NCBI RefSeq assembly: GCF_012273895.1
Contig: NC_052105.1
Span: forward strand, 5,804,716-5,868,715
Direction: 5' to 3'
Source of the DNA: Zerene cesonia
Lineage: Eukaryota > Arthropoda > Insecta > Lepidoptera > Pieridae
DNA length: 64,000 nt
In this document: positions 45,701 to 58,460 of the stretch, piece after piece
How the letters are laid out: every line of letters begins with the position of its first letter
Position numbering within the stretch: the stretch's first letter is position 1
The notes under the pieces: model-generated
What the model saw: the letters and a program-made list of their open reading frames with translations, nothing else
Databases searched by the model: none
What the model was told of the DNA's origin: nothing
Translations under genes and position numbers: made by a program

Positions 45701-47225
45701 TGTAACAACACGTTTTCATAAAATTTATACTATAATTTATTATACAAAATGTTGCCCTTTAAAACAAGAAAAAAAGTTATCTATCCAAAACCTGTGTTCC
45801 AAAAGGCATTGGAACTTGTTCATAACCTCAATCAAATACAGGTGCGTTTTTCCAATATAAGTTCCAAATTCAAAATTCCCGCCACGTATGACGAGGATCG
45901 TTTCGTAGCATATTTTTTCGCGCCACAATTTGGGCGAGCGATTCAATCGACACATGCTCCGTTTCATTTCCGCTGCACTCTGTCCGCGGTGGTTTTTTGA
46001 GCAGACTATTGAAAAAATGTCTCACTATTACACGAACTTGATTTGACTAAGAACAGAGTCGATATAGAGTCGATTCATATTCTTTGTATCAGTTTTCTTA
46101 AATTATGTATCAGTTTGAGAAGTTATAAAACACATTCATTTAGTACTCTAATATAGTTGTAAACACATCATTTTTGAACTTTGAGCTGTTATAAAATGTC
46201 TTAGCTTTTAGTCTAAAAGCTGATTACTACTTATGATCTGTTAATTAGTTCATTCTAAAATGAAAAACTTTGCATTAATATAGTTTGAAAAAGTCATTTT
46301 TTTAATAGGTATTTTATTAAAATAGTATTACTGTATGAATTCTCAATATTTATATAGCTTTTGTTTAAATTTATTTGGACTTTTGTTCCACCAGTTTGGT
46401 AAAAAATAATTGTTTGCTAATTAGTTGGCTTGCTCTTTAAGAAAAAGTTATTCAGATTTCGTACTGTCCATATTTATAAAACACCCAATAATAGCTAAGT
46501 TTCGCATCGATAAAATTGATACGAATATAAATGAATCAGCTCCATTCATTGCCCTGTTCAACATTAGCGACGGCAAATTGAAAAAGCACACTCGAAACCC
46601 CTTCAGTGTCACGTATGAACACAATAGGACATGTACATTTGTGTGTGTGCGCTACTCATACCTACAAGTTTTATCGTTTTAAAAATTTGACATTGCGGAA
46701 ACGGATTCCCGGCTCATGAAAAAGTTTCTCTTGGAACTATGATTTTTCAAACTTGTAATATTCGAATAGAATCATATTTTTAGATTCGGCGATGCAGATT
46801 TATCCTATTACCTTCGTGTCATTAAAATGTGAAAATGTTTAGTGACAAAATAAAAAAGAGAAAAAGAATAGGTACATTAACAGTGTATTTTAACATAAAG
46901 ATATACTAAATACTCCAATCCAGATAACCCCCACTTATCCATTTAATAATTATGACCGCTTTTATCGACAGGGCAGAAATAAATCTTAATCTGAATAATA
47001 GTTATCTTTTATGTATATTATGTTGAAATGAAATAAGTCGATATTACTATATTGTATTAGGTTTTGTTTGTTATTTACCAAGATACCGCAAACACCACAT
47101 GTTGATGCAATAACAAGCAAATAGAAAGTGCAGTAATTATAATTACTCCATAATCGGATGGGTCGCTAGATGAGGGTCGTAATTTAATAATATTGTATGA
47201 TGGATCGTGTTGATCTTTATATTGT
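42702..47225. other. Gene-free spacer
   Basis: No supported gene. A GC-richer stretch at 43300-43560 (ctccgaccgagagatgtcgc and 'gtgcagagattcgttaaggt') could be a promoter or first non-coding exon. A Helitron-like scrap ('gaacgtcttaatctcaggaa') lies at 43700-43745, and a 12-bp inverted repeat (agaatcttatca/tgataagattct) at about 44417-44448. Frames at 45740-46000 are open on both strands but match nothing recognised. Confidence 0.4.
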
Positions 47226-47408
47226 ACTAGCTGCGCTCCGCGGTTTCACCCGTGTAAGTCCGTATTGGGATTGCCTACATGTTATTCCAATTGTCCAGCT
47301 ATCTACGTACCAAATTTCATTGCAATCGGTTCAGTAGTTTTTGCGTGAAAAAGCAATAAACACACACACACATCCTTATAAACTTTCGCATTTATAATAT
47401 TAGTAGGA
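47226..47408 (-). repeat. Helitron-like 'family B' element
   Basis: From ACTAG|ctgcgctccgcggtt to 'cgcatttataatattagtag' + ga, with a short internal deletion after 'gtaagtccgtattgggat'. Confidence 0.75.
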
Positions 47409-48664
47409 CTCATACTAATAGAATTCACACAATAACATGCATCTACTGATGTTTATATACAATAGATAGTATAAAATTAAACTAGAAAAATTATGTATTT
47501 TCTTTAGTAGTTTTTGTAATTTTACCTTGTGAGATGTAAATTATGTGCTTGTATCAATTTATGTGAATTTTCAGAGATTTGTATTTTAGTTTGAGCTCAC
47601 GTTTTAAACGATATTAAAAAAAATCGACCGAATAAAGATAATTTTTGCTCACAAATTATAATATTTTTTACACACATAGATTCCTTACAGCTCTGTGTGT
47701 TACAATATTCACAATAATTTTGTAATAAAACAATAAGCCAATAAAAAGGAATAAGTAACAATAACAAGACGATTGTAACAATACATTAAGAATAAGAAAA
47801 AAAATGCATTTAAGGAAATACATTAATTAACTTAAAAGTATCAGTCTTTTTTATCCTATCGATTTTTATCGATATAACAATTGACCATGGCCTTTATTTT
47901 AATATGTATATTTTAATTTAATTTTTATTTAAATGTTTCCATTGATTTCAAATTTAAAATTTTAATTTTATTTTTAAGGAATGGTGTTGCCAACATTCTA
48001 GATATTCATTTATAGGTTAGAATTCGTGACACGAAAGTAGAAAATGTAGAAATGCTCACATATTATTATAGTCTGCGATGCGCTGATCACTCCCGCGTGT
48101 ATCATCCGTCATATAAGGTGAGGGACACCATTGGACATTTAAATTTCGAACACGCAACCCATTTTCCATTACACAAATTATGTTTTAATATAAGTTTTCG
48201 TTTTAATTAGATATTTAATCGCGGTATAATCCCAAAAACAGAGGTTTTGGAAAATAATTTAGTTCTTAAAAAATAGCTGTAATAGGTAGTATTAAAAAAA
48301 AAACTTTTACTTATTAAGTTTAGTTTAAAATTAGTACATGTCTTTTTCGTGGCGATTGCAACAAATCACATAAATCCTAGTAGAAAAAAATTCCTAATAA
48401 AATAGAGCGAGATACTGATTGATCCATAAATTGTTTTTTTTGTCGCTACCGCAATTATAAAAATAATTGCTAGTTTACCCTGGGGATGTGGAGGCTCAAA
48501 GGCCGCGACCTTTGCCTGGAAGTTCACGACCTTTGGAGACGATTCGGTGCTACATTGGAAAGGGCATTTAGGCCATAACGTTGTGGTTAATACGGTGACA
48601 TTTTTCTAAATAGTTAATAGGAAAATGCAGGAATTTCATAACTCTATATGACTCATGGAACGAT
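47409..48664. other. Spacer with an unusual GC-richer patch
   Basis: AT-rich without a gene, except 48475-48600, where GC content rises and a near-palindrome caaaggccgcgacctttg (48497-48514) is followed by another cgacctttgg (48527-48536). Confidence 0.45.
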
Positions 48665-48886
48665 CTGAGTATATATGACATAGTGATACACGTATATCAA
48701 CCTATAGCTAAAACCACTGGACAGATCGGGCTGAAATTTGGCATGCAGATAGATGTTATGGCGTAGGCATTCGCTAAGAAAGGATTTTGATAAATTCTAC
48801 CCCCAAGGGGTTCAAATAGGGGATGAAAGTTTGTACCATGAAAATGTATTAAGACCGCGTGGGCGAAGCAGCGGGCAACAGCTAGT
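48665..48886 (+). repeat. Helitron-like repeat, 'cgtgggcgaagcagcgggca' subfamily
   Basis: Contains 'aaaaccactggacagatcgg', 'aaatttggcatgcagataga' and 'tacccccaaggggttcaaat', and ends 'gcgggcaacagCTAG|T'. Confidence 0.6.
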
Positions 48887-49384
48887 ATGTCATAATATGG
48901 CAATAATTTTGCTCTAAGTAAAGTATTGAGGTTCGATTCTACTTCCCATTTAATCAATTTAATGTATACCATTACTACATAATGGTCTAATAAAAAGGGA
49001 TTATCTTAATTATTTGTAAGAAAGTCATAATTTCTAATCATTAACTCGAATTTGAATAAAAGCTGTAAATGACAAACCAGTGACCAGCGATCTCTGTGTT
49101 TTTGAATTTTTGATAGCGCTCTTGGCGCATTGAGTGAACGGAGGGGTCAGGTTATTTTGGGGAGTGGTTTTGTGATCATTTTATTCAGAGCAATGTCTTA
49201 TCTTCCAAAATAAGAGTCAATAGTGAAGGGGAGACAACCCTTTGAGAGAACATTATTAACACCTGTGACTTGGAATAAAACATTGTGTTTTACTGTGGTT
49301 TTACATTTTAATTAATATCTCTTAAAATGTACAGAAGCAGTGTATTTGAAGCCAACACAGGAATGTGTAATGTACATAGTTTGA

Positions 49385-49502
49385 CTATATGTAATTTAAA
49401 CTGCCAAGCCGCACTGGACCAGCATGGTGGATTATGGCCTGAACTCTCATAGGACTGTGTCCCTCCAGTGGGATCATATACTAATGACGATGATGATGAT
49501 AG
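49385..49502 (+). repeat. 3' part of the GATGAT-tailed SINE
   Basis: Contains 'ctgccaagccgcactggacc', 'tggtggattatggcctgaac' and a tail 'gacgatgatgatgat', matching the 3' halves of the copies at 54037 and 56190. Confidence 0.65.
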
Positions 49503-49912
49503 TTTTACACTTAGTGTGGGTGCTGTGATGTGTGTGTTTATCACTAATTTATTTATTACAAGCTGCTCTTATAATTTAGGGGTATGAAAAGGACAATTGA
49601 TGTTGACTGACTCTCAGACCTACCCGATATGCACACAAAATTTCATTAGCCTAGCCGTTTCGGAGGACACTAGGACGGAAGAGGACTAACATTGTGACAC
49701 GAGAATTTTACATAATTATCTATATAGAGATAAAGATAATTCATTTATTTTCATCTGTATTAAGTTATGGAAATCTTTGACTAGTCGAGTTTCCCATTGA
49801 ATCTAGATATAAAAGGAGTCCAGTAATAATTTGCAGCGCTTCTTTTAATTGCAGTATCATAACATTTTCATATAAGCATAGATAAAATATATCATCTATG
49901 CATGTATGAAGC

Positions 49913-50055
49913 TGGAGAGTTGTTTGTTTGAACGCGCCTATCTCGGGAAGTATAAGACCGAATTGAAAAATTCATCCACCGTTGCATATGTACGTGATAC
50001 CCGAGTGCAATTGACATATGTACCACGGGCGAAGCCGGGCCGAACAGTATTGTAT
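49913..50055 (+). repeat. Helitron-like fragment, 'gaacgcgcctatctcgggaa' subfamily
   Basis: Contains 'tgtttgtttgaacgcgccta', 'tacgtgatacccgagtgcaa' and 'accacgggcgaagccgggcc'. Confidence 0.5.
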
Positions 50056-50407
50056 AAAATATTGATTTTTAACTGTAACTTTTTCACAAATAGAGTTAGT
50101 CCATAAAAATAACATTTGACTTGATTACATCACGAGATACCGGGTTGGGGTGACATTTATCCGATTGTACACAAAGGGGTTAGGGACTCGGCAAGTTATT
50201 GTGAGACCAAGTGGAAATATCTTGAAACGCGTCTAAATTATCATTTGCGTCGTTATTTTTGCAGGAAAATTTAAGATACTTATTGAGTTTAAGCGTTAGT
50301 ACTCGTAATATTAACTGGCGATGTCCGACGAACATTCGGAGAAATGAAGATTGAACAAATAGAAGATGGAAGCCTGATTCATAGTAATTTAATGAATATA
50401 TGATAAT

Positions 50408-50604
50408 ACTAGCTTCACCCCGCGGTTTCACCCGCGTATGTTTTTTCCTGTAGGAATATCGGGATGAAAAGTTGCCTATGTGTTATTTCAGTTATCCAGC
50501 TGTCTAGGTACCAAATTTCATCGCAATCGGTTCAGCGGTTTTGTGACAGAGTAACAAACATACACACATCCTTACAAACTTTCGCATTTTTAATATTAGT
50601 AGGA
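50408..50604 (-). repeat. Helitron-like 'family B' element, complete
   Basis: From ACTAG|cttcaccccgcggtt to 'gcatttttaatattagtagg' + a. Confidence 0.75.
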
Positions 50605-50689
50605 TAGGAAGTAGGACATAATTATATAATATATAACTGGTAGGATTATTCGGATAGGATTTTGAATACAAAGACTAGGAAAAAATCAT

Positions 50690-50762
50690 GAGGAGGATTC
50701 GAACCTGCATCTTTCGCATACTGAGGCGATCGGAGGAAACAGCTCGGTAGGGAAACCGCCAT
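50690..50762 (-). repeat. tRNA-related SINE head, probable fragment
   Basis: On the - strand, 'cgatcgcctcagtatgcgaa' is followed by GATGCAGGTTCGAATCC, a good pol III B box. The A box is not clear. Confidence 0.4.
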
Positions 50763-52554
50763 TTTAAAATATTTTGTTTTATATTGACATAGGTACCTAG
50801 CTTCCTACTTTTTTGTGAAATTGTTACCATCAAAATTATATTTGAATCGACGGGGAAGTTTTTTAACATTTCTTCGGAATGCAACTTAAGTGACTCGTAG
50901 CTGGATGTTGCCTCAAAATGTTTTGATATTTGAAGCATTATCTTGAACAAATAGATATTTGTGTGATTGCGTTAGGGTTATGCACTATTTTTATATATAT
51001 ATTAAGAAATGGAGTGGGTTTTTTAAATGAAATGTTAAATTATATACCTAAATATAGTTTTATCATACTTTGCTATGCAGATAAACTTTCATATACTTAC
51101 CTAAGAATGTTTAAATTATTATGGTTTGTATGCTTATAATCAAAGGAGTTTTATTATATAGAGAACATTATGGTTATAATGTTATATAATGATTAATTCT
51201 AAACTAGACTTATATTTTGTGTCTGGGTATGGTCAATATAAGGAGGTACCTATAAATGTAAAAATTCTTATATATACTGTTATATGCCTAGTTTTATGTA
51301 TTTACCTAACAATTTTGGCTAAGTATTGTATGCTGCTAGTATTTAGAACATGTATGTGCCTTCCATTTTCAAATCTCAATCAAACGACGATCAAAACTGA
51401 CAAAACCGTCTATAGCCTATGCAAATGTTACCAGCGCAATAATCGCAAAAGTAAGCGATACGAATAAAAATGCCGCGAAAAAAAACCGCTCCAGCCCCCA
51501 AGGAGCGAGGTTTAACATATCTAATGCGGTTTGCGTGTACCTCCCTCTTCACACCTTGACGACTGTCTGTAATCGTTTTAAGACGTTGTTGACTTGACTG
51601 CTATTACTGTTGTCGGTTTGCGGGGATTTTTTATTGTTGGCAACATTTAATTTTTTGAGAGCGGAGTTGGATTTGCATTAGGGGGTGTGTACTGAACGTA
51701 TTTGAAATCTGACATGTTTTATGCGTTCCAAATGCATTGATAATAACAGTTCTTGCTAATATTGTTTAGTAATTATATACTTACTATATATTATATAAGT
51801 AGTGTCTCTGATACCACAAATGTTATATTTCAATGCAAAATTGTAAGTATGAACTATGTAATAATAACATAATTAGAAACGTATTGTATCTGCTTTATTA
51901 GATGCAAAGGCAATATTAAGTACTTGGTCCTGGGAAAATTCACTTGCCACGTACCGAAGCGTATTTATAATGCAATCTCTACGAGCTTCATACAATACCG
52001 TATGAGTTATGCTTACATTGTACTAATGTCATAATTATGGATCCATGAATATCAGACGTCTTTGATTGAGCTATTATTATGAGTACATAAATTTTGAACG
52101 ATTGTAACTGTAGGTTTACAACTAATAATCGGGTGTTGGCTATCCCGCTCCATTATAGGGCAGGGTGAATAGGTCGGAGTGAGAGGGTAAATTTGCAATT
52201 TGTATGACTGGTTGAGTCGTTCGCGAGAGATTTATACGCTCATTTGTAAATAATGAAGGCGCCACTCATTGTGATAGAGTTCTATTGTGGACGACCGTCT
52301 CAGGGTTGAAAATGAACATAGGTTTTTTTCTCCAAATTCTGCGACTTCACAGGTTTAACATATAAATTATGTTAAGTTATATATACGTCACGTTTTTGTT
52401 ACGCCTTAAAAATAATTGACACAATGTTTGCTATGAAAATTCTATAAGGCGTTACAAATTTGTAACTTACATGAAAAATGTGTGTTAGTTGAAATTATTT
52501 TACACCTGATTTCATGATTAAGGTGTGTGTCTTGGTAAGTAGTAAGTTTTCATA
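50763..52554. other. Gene-free spacer
   Basis: AT-rich, with a GC-richer segment at 51465-51700 (a 'cgctcc...ggagcg' stem and 'tgttgtcggtttgcgggga'). Short frames at 50930-51470 are Ile/Tyr/Cys-rich and not convincing. Confidence 0.35.
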
Positions 52555-52730
52555 TCCTTTTCCTTACCCTTTCCGTTTATTTTGACTATTCTCCTCATCA
52601 ATACTTTTATCCTGTTTCCTTTAAAGTTGAGAATATATTTGCATATACATAGTCAAATGTTCACGGTCGGTGCTAGTCTTTTACCATCAGACATCTCACA
52701 AGCTCCTTTGCGAACTCTCACGTAAAAAAA
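52555..52730 (+). repeat. Degenerate 'family A' retro-derived repeat
   Basis: Contains 'atccttttccttaccctttc', 'aaatgttcacggtcggtgct' and 'ttaccatcagacatctcaca', followed by an A-run. Confidence 0.55.
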
Positions 52731-54036
52731 TAATTTCTAGATAGTTTGTGGATTCATATTAAATAGATTTTTATTATTTGAGAATAAATTATTGAAATTA
52801 TATTAAAAAATTATTTGAGAATGCCTCTTTGTAGATTTATTAAATTCATTTGGCTCTGTGTCTTATGACATAAAACAAAATTTAATCGTATATCGTACAA
52901 GCTCAATGGAATCGACAGTTTAAAATCACGCTGCGATCGATATTTTTAATATGAATGGAGTGCAGCCCTGTCGCAAGGCCAATTACTTAAAGTCAGTGCA
53001 TATAGCCTTGACTACATCTGCTATTGTCCTTCTCAATGCGTCGCTTACTCGCCTACCCCCAACCATTCTTCTGTGGTTTAGTGGAAAATGGGGTTATTTA
53101 CGCCCATTAGCATTATTTAAAAGCGCTTTCTGAGGTTATCATTTTGTTGATTGGACCGTTTGTTTATTCAAAGATGTGTTTTGGGATGACGTTTTGTAAT
53201 CTGTGCAGTTTACACCTAGGTAGATGTTGTGACTGGGATTAAGACTACAGATAACAAAATTCTATACGCAGTAGTTATTATAATAAGTTATTTGCTTTAT
53301 TAAGTCATTTTATATTTAGGGTTTTAGTCAGATATTGACGATAACATGGCGAATAAAGTATCAATCAAAAAGCAACGAAACTCAAACACGCATTGATCAA
53401 CTCGACTTCTTTGAAATGCGCTTCGAATCGTATAGAAATTATCTACAAATCTGAAATTAGAAGCTTATCAACTTCATGATTTGTCAGTACATTGATAAGA
53501 TGTAATCAGTTGAGAATTTCCATTATTTAACGTAAAACTACTGTTTTTCTAACACTAAAAACGAATATTAGATAATTAAATAAACAGATCGGTTACTTGC
53601 TTCAATGCAATTGTAGATGAATGTCTCCCAATACAAAGTGAGGGCAATTAATGCGTCATAATCACTTACCATAGCAATGAATAGTGTATAGCGCTAATTG
53701 TTGCGTATTGTAACACCCGGAATTTCATTACGGCCGGGGCAGACTTGGATTAGAATGCCCGGGCCATTGTTCATTGAGTTATAGCTGGACGCAGTGGCGT
53801 AATATGTGCTGCGGGGGAACTCGGAATTGTGGACTTTTTGTGAAATGTCTATACATATATAGATCTAGATAGATCATTAGATCTACAGAAACGTGCTGGG
53901 TAGAAACTGTTTAGTTCCCTTTTAACATCATGTAGATTTTTAATATCAATAATTTAATGATGCCAGTGAATATTATTAGTTTTTATTATATTTTGCTTTG
54001 CTATTTAACCATCAATAATTAAATATAAATAATAAA
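52731..54036. other. Gene-free spacer
   Basis: AT-rich. A GC-richer patch at 53690-53830 ('aacacccggaatttcattac', 'agaatgcccgggccattgtt') is not explained by the repeats seen elsewhere. Confidence 0.35.
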
Positions 54037-54352
54037 AAAGCAGTGGTGGTTCAGTGGTGAGAACCTCGGACTTCAAAATCGATAACTTGGGGTTCGAGAC
54101 CGGGCGAGCGGGCAGGAAAAAAATTGATTTCGCAATTTATCTGCACATGTGGATAAAGTCACCACTGCTTAAAACGGTGAAGGAAAACATCGTGAGGAAA
54201 CCGGCATGTCCAAGAATCAAAAGTTCGATGACATGTGACATCTGCCAACCCACACTTGGCCAGCGTGGTGGATAATGGCCTGAACCCTGAGGAGGCCTGT
54301 GGCCTAGTCCTAGGAGCATGTATGGGCTGATAATGATGATGATGATGAGGAT
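54037..54352 (+). repeat. tRNA-derived SINE, complete, with GATGAT tail
   Basis: A box TGGTTCAGTGG at 54047-54057 and B box GGTTCGAGACC at 54091-54101, about 34 bp apart, as in a tRNA gene. The body contains 'aaaacatcgtgaggaaaccg', 'cacttggccagcgtggtgga' and 'taatggcctgaaccctgagg'. The tail is gatgatgatgatga. Confidence 0.85.
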
Positions 54353-55974
54353 GAACATTTGACTATGGTCATATCATTTCATAACATTAATATATTTAAT
54401 TACTTTTACTGCTACTACTTTTTAATAATCTAGTTATTACTATATTTGACTACCTTATCGTGACCATCACATTTACAAAACGTTAGATATACAATGCGAT
54501 TGTGGACACTTCCAGAAAATAATTGAACATCCACATGGCAGCAGCAAGATGGTCAGCAAGACTTTAAATTGGCGCGATTGGTCTGTCTAATTGTATGAAA
54601 TATGCGTTCAGATGTAAGGAGTTCTGAATGGTATGCACTTGGCAATGCTGCGATGAAAGTTTAATTAGTAAATACGTTAATGTCAGTGACAAGAGTGAGC
54701 ACAGATAACATAATGCCATAGATTACAATAAACTATAGATAATACTAAACTAGGTATAAGGAAGTAGGTATTATTATATCGTAGTATTAGTAAGCGGTAT
54801 CTATTTTAATTTCACATATTATTTTCATATTTATGACAGGTGTGGCGGTTTGATTAATCTTTATTAATCTTTGTAATTTATTTTAAATAGATAAAATGTA
54901 GTACGTAATAATAATTTGAACACAAAATTATTTTGCTGAAAGGAGCGCTTTGGTTGCATTATTGATATGAAGTTCCATAATTTTATGAAAGAAGCTGTCA
55001 TGGAATAAACTATAGCCAAAAGTTATAACTTATAAGCACTCACTCTTGAAGACCAAATAATTAAGTTTGTTTTTTAAACTTCAAAGATTATCGTACAAGT
55101 ATCGTAAATGATGCACTTTAAGTGGAACACAAATTATAACAGATAACGATGATATTCACATAAATCATTTGAGATAACTGTACTAAATATGGAAGTTGGG
55201 AGTATCATTAGGAAATAGTTGTTTGTGATTTTTATGTGGCATACTCAAGATTTAAATTATAACATGATTAATTGTAATAGTTACTTTTATTAGTTTATAT
55301 TCATTTTGTTTCTATCAGAGGTAATATAATCCTATAACAGTAGTTTAAAGTAATGTTTTGAACGAATTTAGGGATTAAATAGATAGTCCCAGCACTATCT
55401 ATGGTTAAGGTTTTTACTTCCTTAGTTTCGAGTCCCGTGGGCTTTTCGGAAGACTATCCTGTATCCCTTCTCTGATCCATAACTATCTTTGTACCATATT
55501 ACATCGAAATCAGTTCAGTAATTTAGGTGTAAAAAGATGACAGACAGAGTTATGTTTGTATTTGTAATAATAGAAGGGATTATGTATGATATTGTAATTA
55601 GTAATTAACAAAATATCCTGAAGTTTTAATTCGTTTTTTTAAATCATTTTCTTCAGGCACTTTATCTATGTTCTCTGTTTACGTCTTCGCCATTATTATG
55701 TGTATTTTTATTTCTTTTGTCTTTTTTGTCTTTTCAAATTGATTTGATATAATAAGAAGTCATATCAAAAGGATTTGCTTGTAATTTGAGCATTGACATT
55801 GCATTGGCTCTATGGCAAATAAAATTATATTATGTAGACGTTTGTATTGCATTTTCGAGAAAAAGGTTTACAGAGAAATATATCATATCACTTAGAAATC
55901 ATTACAAATTAGATAATCGGCAAAACCATGACGAGGGAGTAATATAGGGTGTTCAGATGTTTATATACAGGGTG
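54353..55974. other. Gene-free spacer
   Basis: AT-rich. One repeat-like segment lies at about 55430-55575 ('cgagtcccgtgggcttttcg', 'catcgaaatcagttcagtaa'), probably a Helitron-like fragment. Nothing else was recognised. Confidence 0.35.
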
Positions 55975-56126
55975 TGTTCTGTGTACAGGTGGGTGGGGTC
56001 AAAGGTCATGTCAACCAATCGCTACCGGACGCGGCTCGACCGGAAGTACTTCCGCTTTATTTTTTAATTATCATCATCGTTCGTGCAGCTGAAAGGATAT
56101 TCGTTGCGTATGGTTGTTTGTAGGGT
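55975..56126 (+). promoter_or_regulatory. Candidate promoter: DR1 element, CCAAT box, paired ETS site, splice donor
   Basis: Within 60 bp are a direct repeat GGGTCA-A-AGGTCA (55996-56008, DR1 type), CCAAT at 56015-56019 and a perfect palindrome CGGAAGTACTTCCG (56041-56054) holding two head-to-head ETS cores. About 70 bp on, TAGG|GTATGTG near 56125 would serve as a splice donor. The GC content stands out from the flanks and matches none of the repeat families. No coding exon was tied to it. Confidence 0.4.
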
Positions 56127-56189
56127 ATGTGTAACGTTTCGGAGATTTATATTTTATTGGTTTTACCTTTGTACGTGAAGGCTAAAGTA

Positions 56190-56632
56190 ACCACTAGCCC
56201 GGTGAGTAACAAGGACCGCATGGACCTCGGACTGAAATCAAAAAGTCGAGGGTTCGAGATCCGACGGGCGTGCATTGAGCAAATTAAATTTCTGTATTAT
56301 ATCATCACGGTTCCGAACAGGGAAGGAAAATGGAGTGAGGAAACTGGAGGAAAATGTTGAAGGATTAAAAGTTCGACGTCACGTGATATCTGCGAACCCG
56401 CACTTGGCCAGCTTAGTGGATTGTAGCCTGAACCGTTATAGGAGGCTTGCTGTGGCTTTTCTTCTCTGTAGATTATTACTTTTCGAACCGGTGGTAAATA
56501 TTAAAACTGTGGTATGGCGATTCAAAAGTGCTTCTTTAAGACATCTCATTGAAAAAATAAATGTTTGAGTTTGAGTTTACCCGTTGCAGTAGGTACTTAT
56601 TATATGGGCTGATGATGATGATGATGATGAAG
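56190..56632 (+). repeat. tRNA-derived SINE interrupted by a second retroelement 3' end
   Basis: The head has a degenerate A box and a good B box GGTTCGAGATCC (56251-56262). The body matches 54037-54352 up to 'cgttataggaggcttgctgt' near 56452. A foreign segment of about 150 bp then begins 'cttctctgtagattattact' and ends 'gtttgagtttgagtttaccc'. After it the SINE resumes with gggctgatgatgatgatgat. Confidence 0.7.
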
Positions 56633-57003
56633 CTGTGAGACGATAATATAAGAACCCGTTAAAAAATCCGCTTTTATGATAACTATATAGTCTATGTACA
56701 TTTTGTAGAGTTTCATAAGAATTTCTTAACATAATTTTAGTTTTTGTGTATATCGATGTATTTTCTAAGCAAGTAAGTAATATGATAAATATTTCTCCAT
56801 TTTTGTAAAGAAAATTCGTTGAACGTCTTTAATTGTAAACTTTCATCGATTACGATTTAGTTAATTCTATGATAAATTAGTGTTTCTCTATTTCTAAAAC
56901 TATTCACCTATAGTTATCACACATTTCTCGGGCTGTGATCTAGGAAATAAGAAATCGTAGGAAATAAGAAATTTTAAATAGTGATAAGAAGATTTATATT
57001 CAG

Positions 57004-57229
57004 ACTAGCTGCGCTCCGTGGTTTTACCCGCGTAAGTCCGTATTCCGTAGGGATATCGGGATAAAAAGTTGCCTATATGTTATTCCAGATATTCAGCTAT
57101 CTATACACAACGTACGTATCAAATTTCATTGCAACCGGTTAAGTAGTTTTTGCGTGAAAGAGCAACAAATACACACACATCCTTACAAACTTTTCATTTA
57201 TAATATTAGTATGATATGATTAGTAGGAT
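57004..57229 (-). repeat. Helitron-like 'family B' element
   Basis: From ACTAG|ctgcgctccgtggtt to 'ttataatattagtatgatat' and 'gattagtagga'. It has a small internal insertion around 'ctatctatacacaacgtacg'. Confidence 0.7.
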
Positions 57230-57549
57230 CTATGTTACAGAATAATAAGTACAATCTATACTAACGACAATAACAAAGTACTTAGAGCTAATAAACACTA
57301 TTAAAAGTAAAGGAAATACGAATTAAAGGCAGCGTCTAATAATAACGCGTCTTGCCGGATGTCTCTTGTTGTGAGTCTGAATAAATCTTACTACGCGTTT
57401 CTTTTAGATTTATCAGCCCTAATATTATAAAGGGAATAAATAGACTTGATTGATAGTTTTGTATTGGATAAACTAATAAATCAATATAACCGAGTACGAA
57501 AATATTTTTACAAGAAGAACGCTTTATAACTGATTGACAATCCCTACTG

Positions 57550-57802
57550 TCCCCACTAATATTATAAATGCGAAAGTAACTCTGTTGGTCTGTCTGTCTA
57601 TCTCTCCTCCTTTCCTTAACCGCTTAATTAAGATGAAATTTAGAACAATAATTTAGGACACAAAAGAAATAGAATGGAAAATAATATAGATTGGTTTATA
57701 TCCCGGAAATTCCATAGGTACGGGAACTTTTCGAGTAAAAACCCGGGTCTGTCCATCTTTTTCGTCTGAATACATGTACGAAGCTGCGGGCGTTGAGCTA
57801 GT
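57550..57802 (+). repeat. Helitron-like element, 'tccccactaatattataaat' subfamily
   Basis: Starts TCcccactaatattataaat and 'gcgaaagtaactctgttggt', and ends 'gggcgttgagCTAG|T'. Confidence 0.7.
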
Positions 57803-58237
57803 GCTATACAAATAGACAGTCTTGATCTTTAAAAGAACCTAACAAGTGTAATTAATTATCTTATTTATTGAGCTACAATTGCGCTAGCGTAGAATGTCCC
57901 AATTTATCACAGCTTACAAGCAGTCACAAGCTACCCCGCATTGTTTCCACAAAATTGGACCCTGTGATTAATTTGTTTAACTCCCCTTGTATGCAATTTG
58001 TCTCCATCCATTCAAACAAGACCTACCCCACCCCCTTCGAATATCTTGAGTCAAACAACCGGCTGAAGGTATGTAGTGGATTCCAATAGATCTATTTATA
58101 CTGGTTTCGTGTGCCTAGGTTTATTTGGTAAGATGACATTGGCGGTAAATATATATGAAGATGTTGGTAAAGGATTGTTTGTGTAATTAAAGGCGATCCT
58201 ATTAAAGTATTTGCAGAACTCGAAAGATGTTTGGATA

Positions 58238-58460
58238 TTGAATCCTGTTGTGGGAGTCGAATATGCTTCGGCACGAATTGGGCCAGCTCACAGCGAGGAA
58301 GTACCTCCATAGAAAATTGACATGAAATAATAGCATGTTACTGCGGACCACGTACGGTGACTGGGGGAGCCGGAGACCCGTTTCCTTTTCCTCCATCCAG
58401 GTCGTCCATCATTGCCTTATCCACCAAGCACCAGAACCACCAGCTCAGTTACCAGCTATA
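58238..58460 (+). repeat. 'Family A' retro-derived repeat
   Basis: Contains the 5' head (gcttcggcacgaattgggcc), the core 'gtgactgggggagccggaga' and the 3' end 'aaccaccagctcagttacca', with the C/T-rich middle shortened. Confidence 0.7.

Noticed and set aside
45740..46000. Open frames on both strands (83 and 75 codons)
   Set aside because: Neither has recognisable motifs, and both being open in the same place suggests chance.
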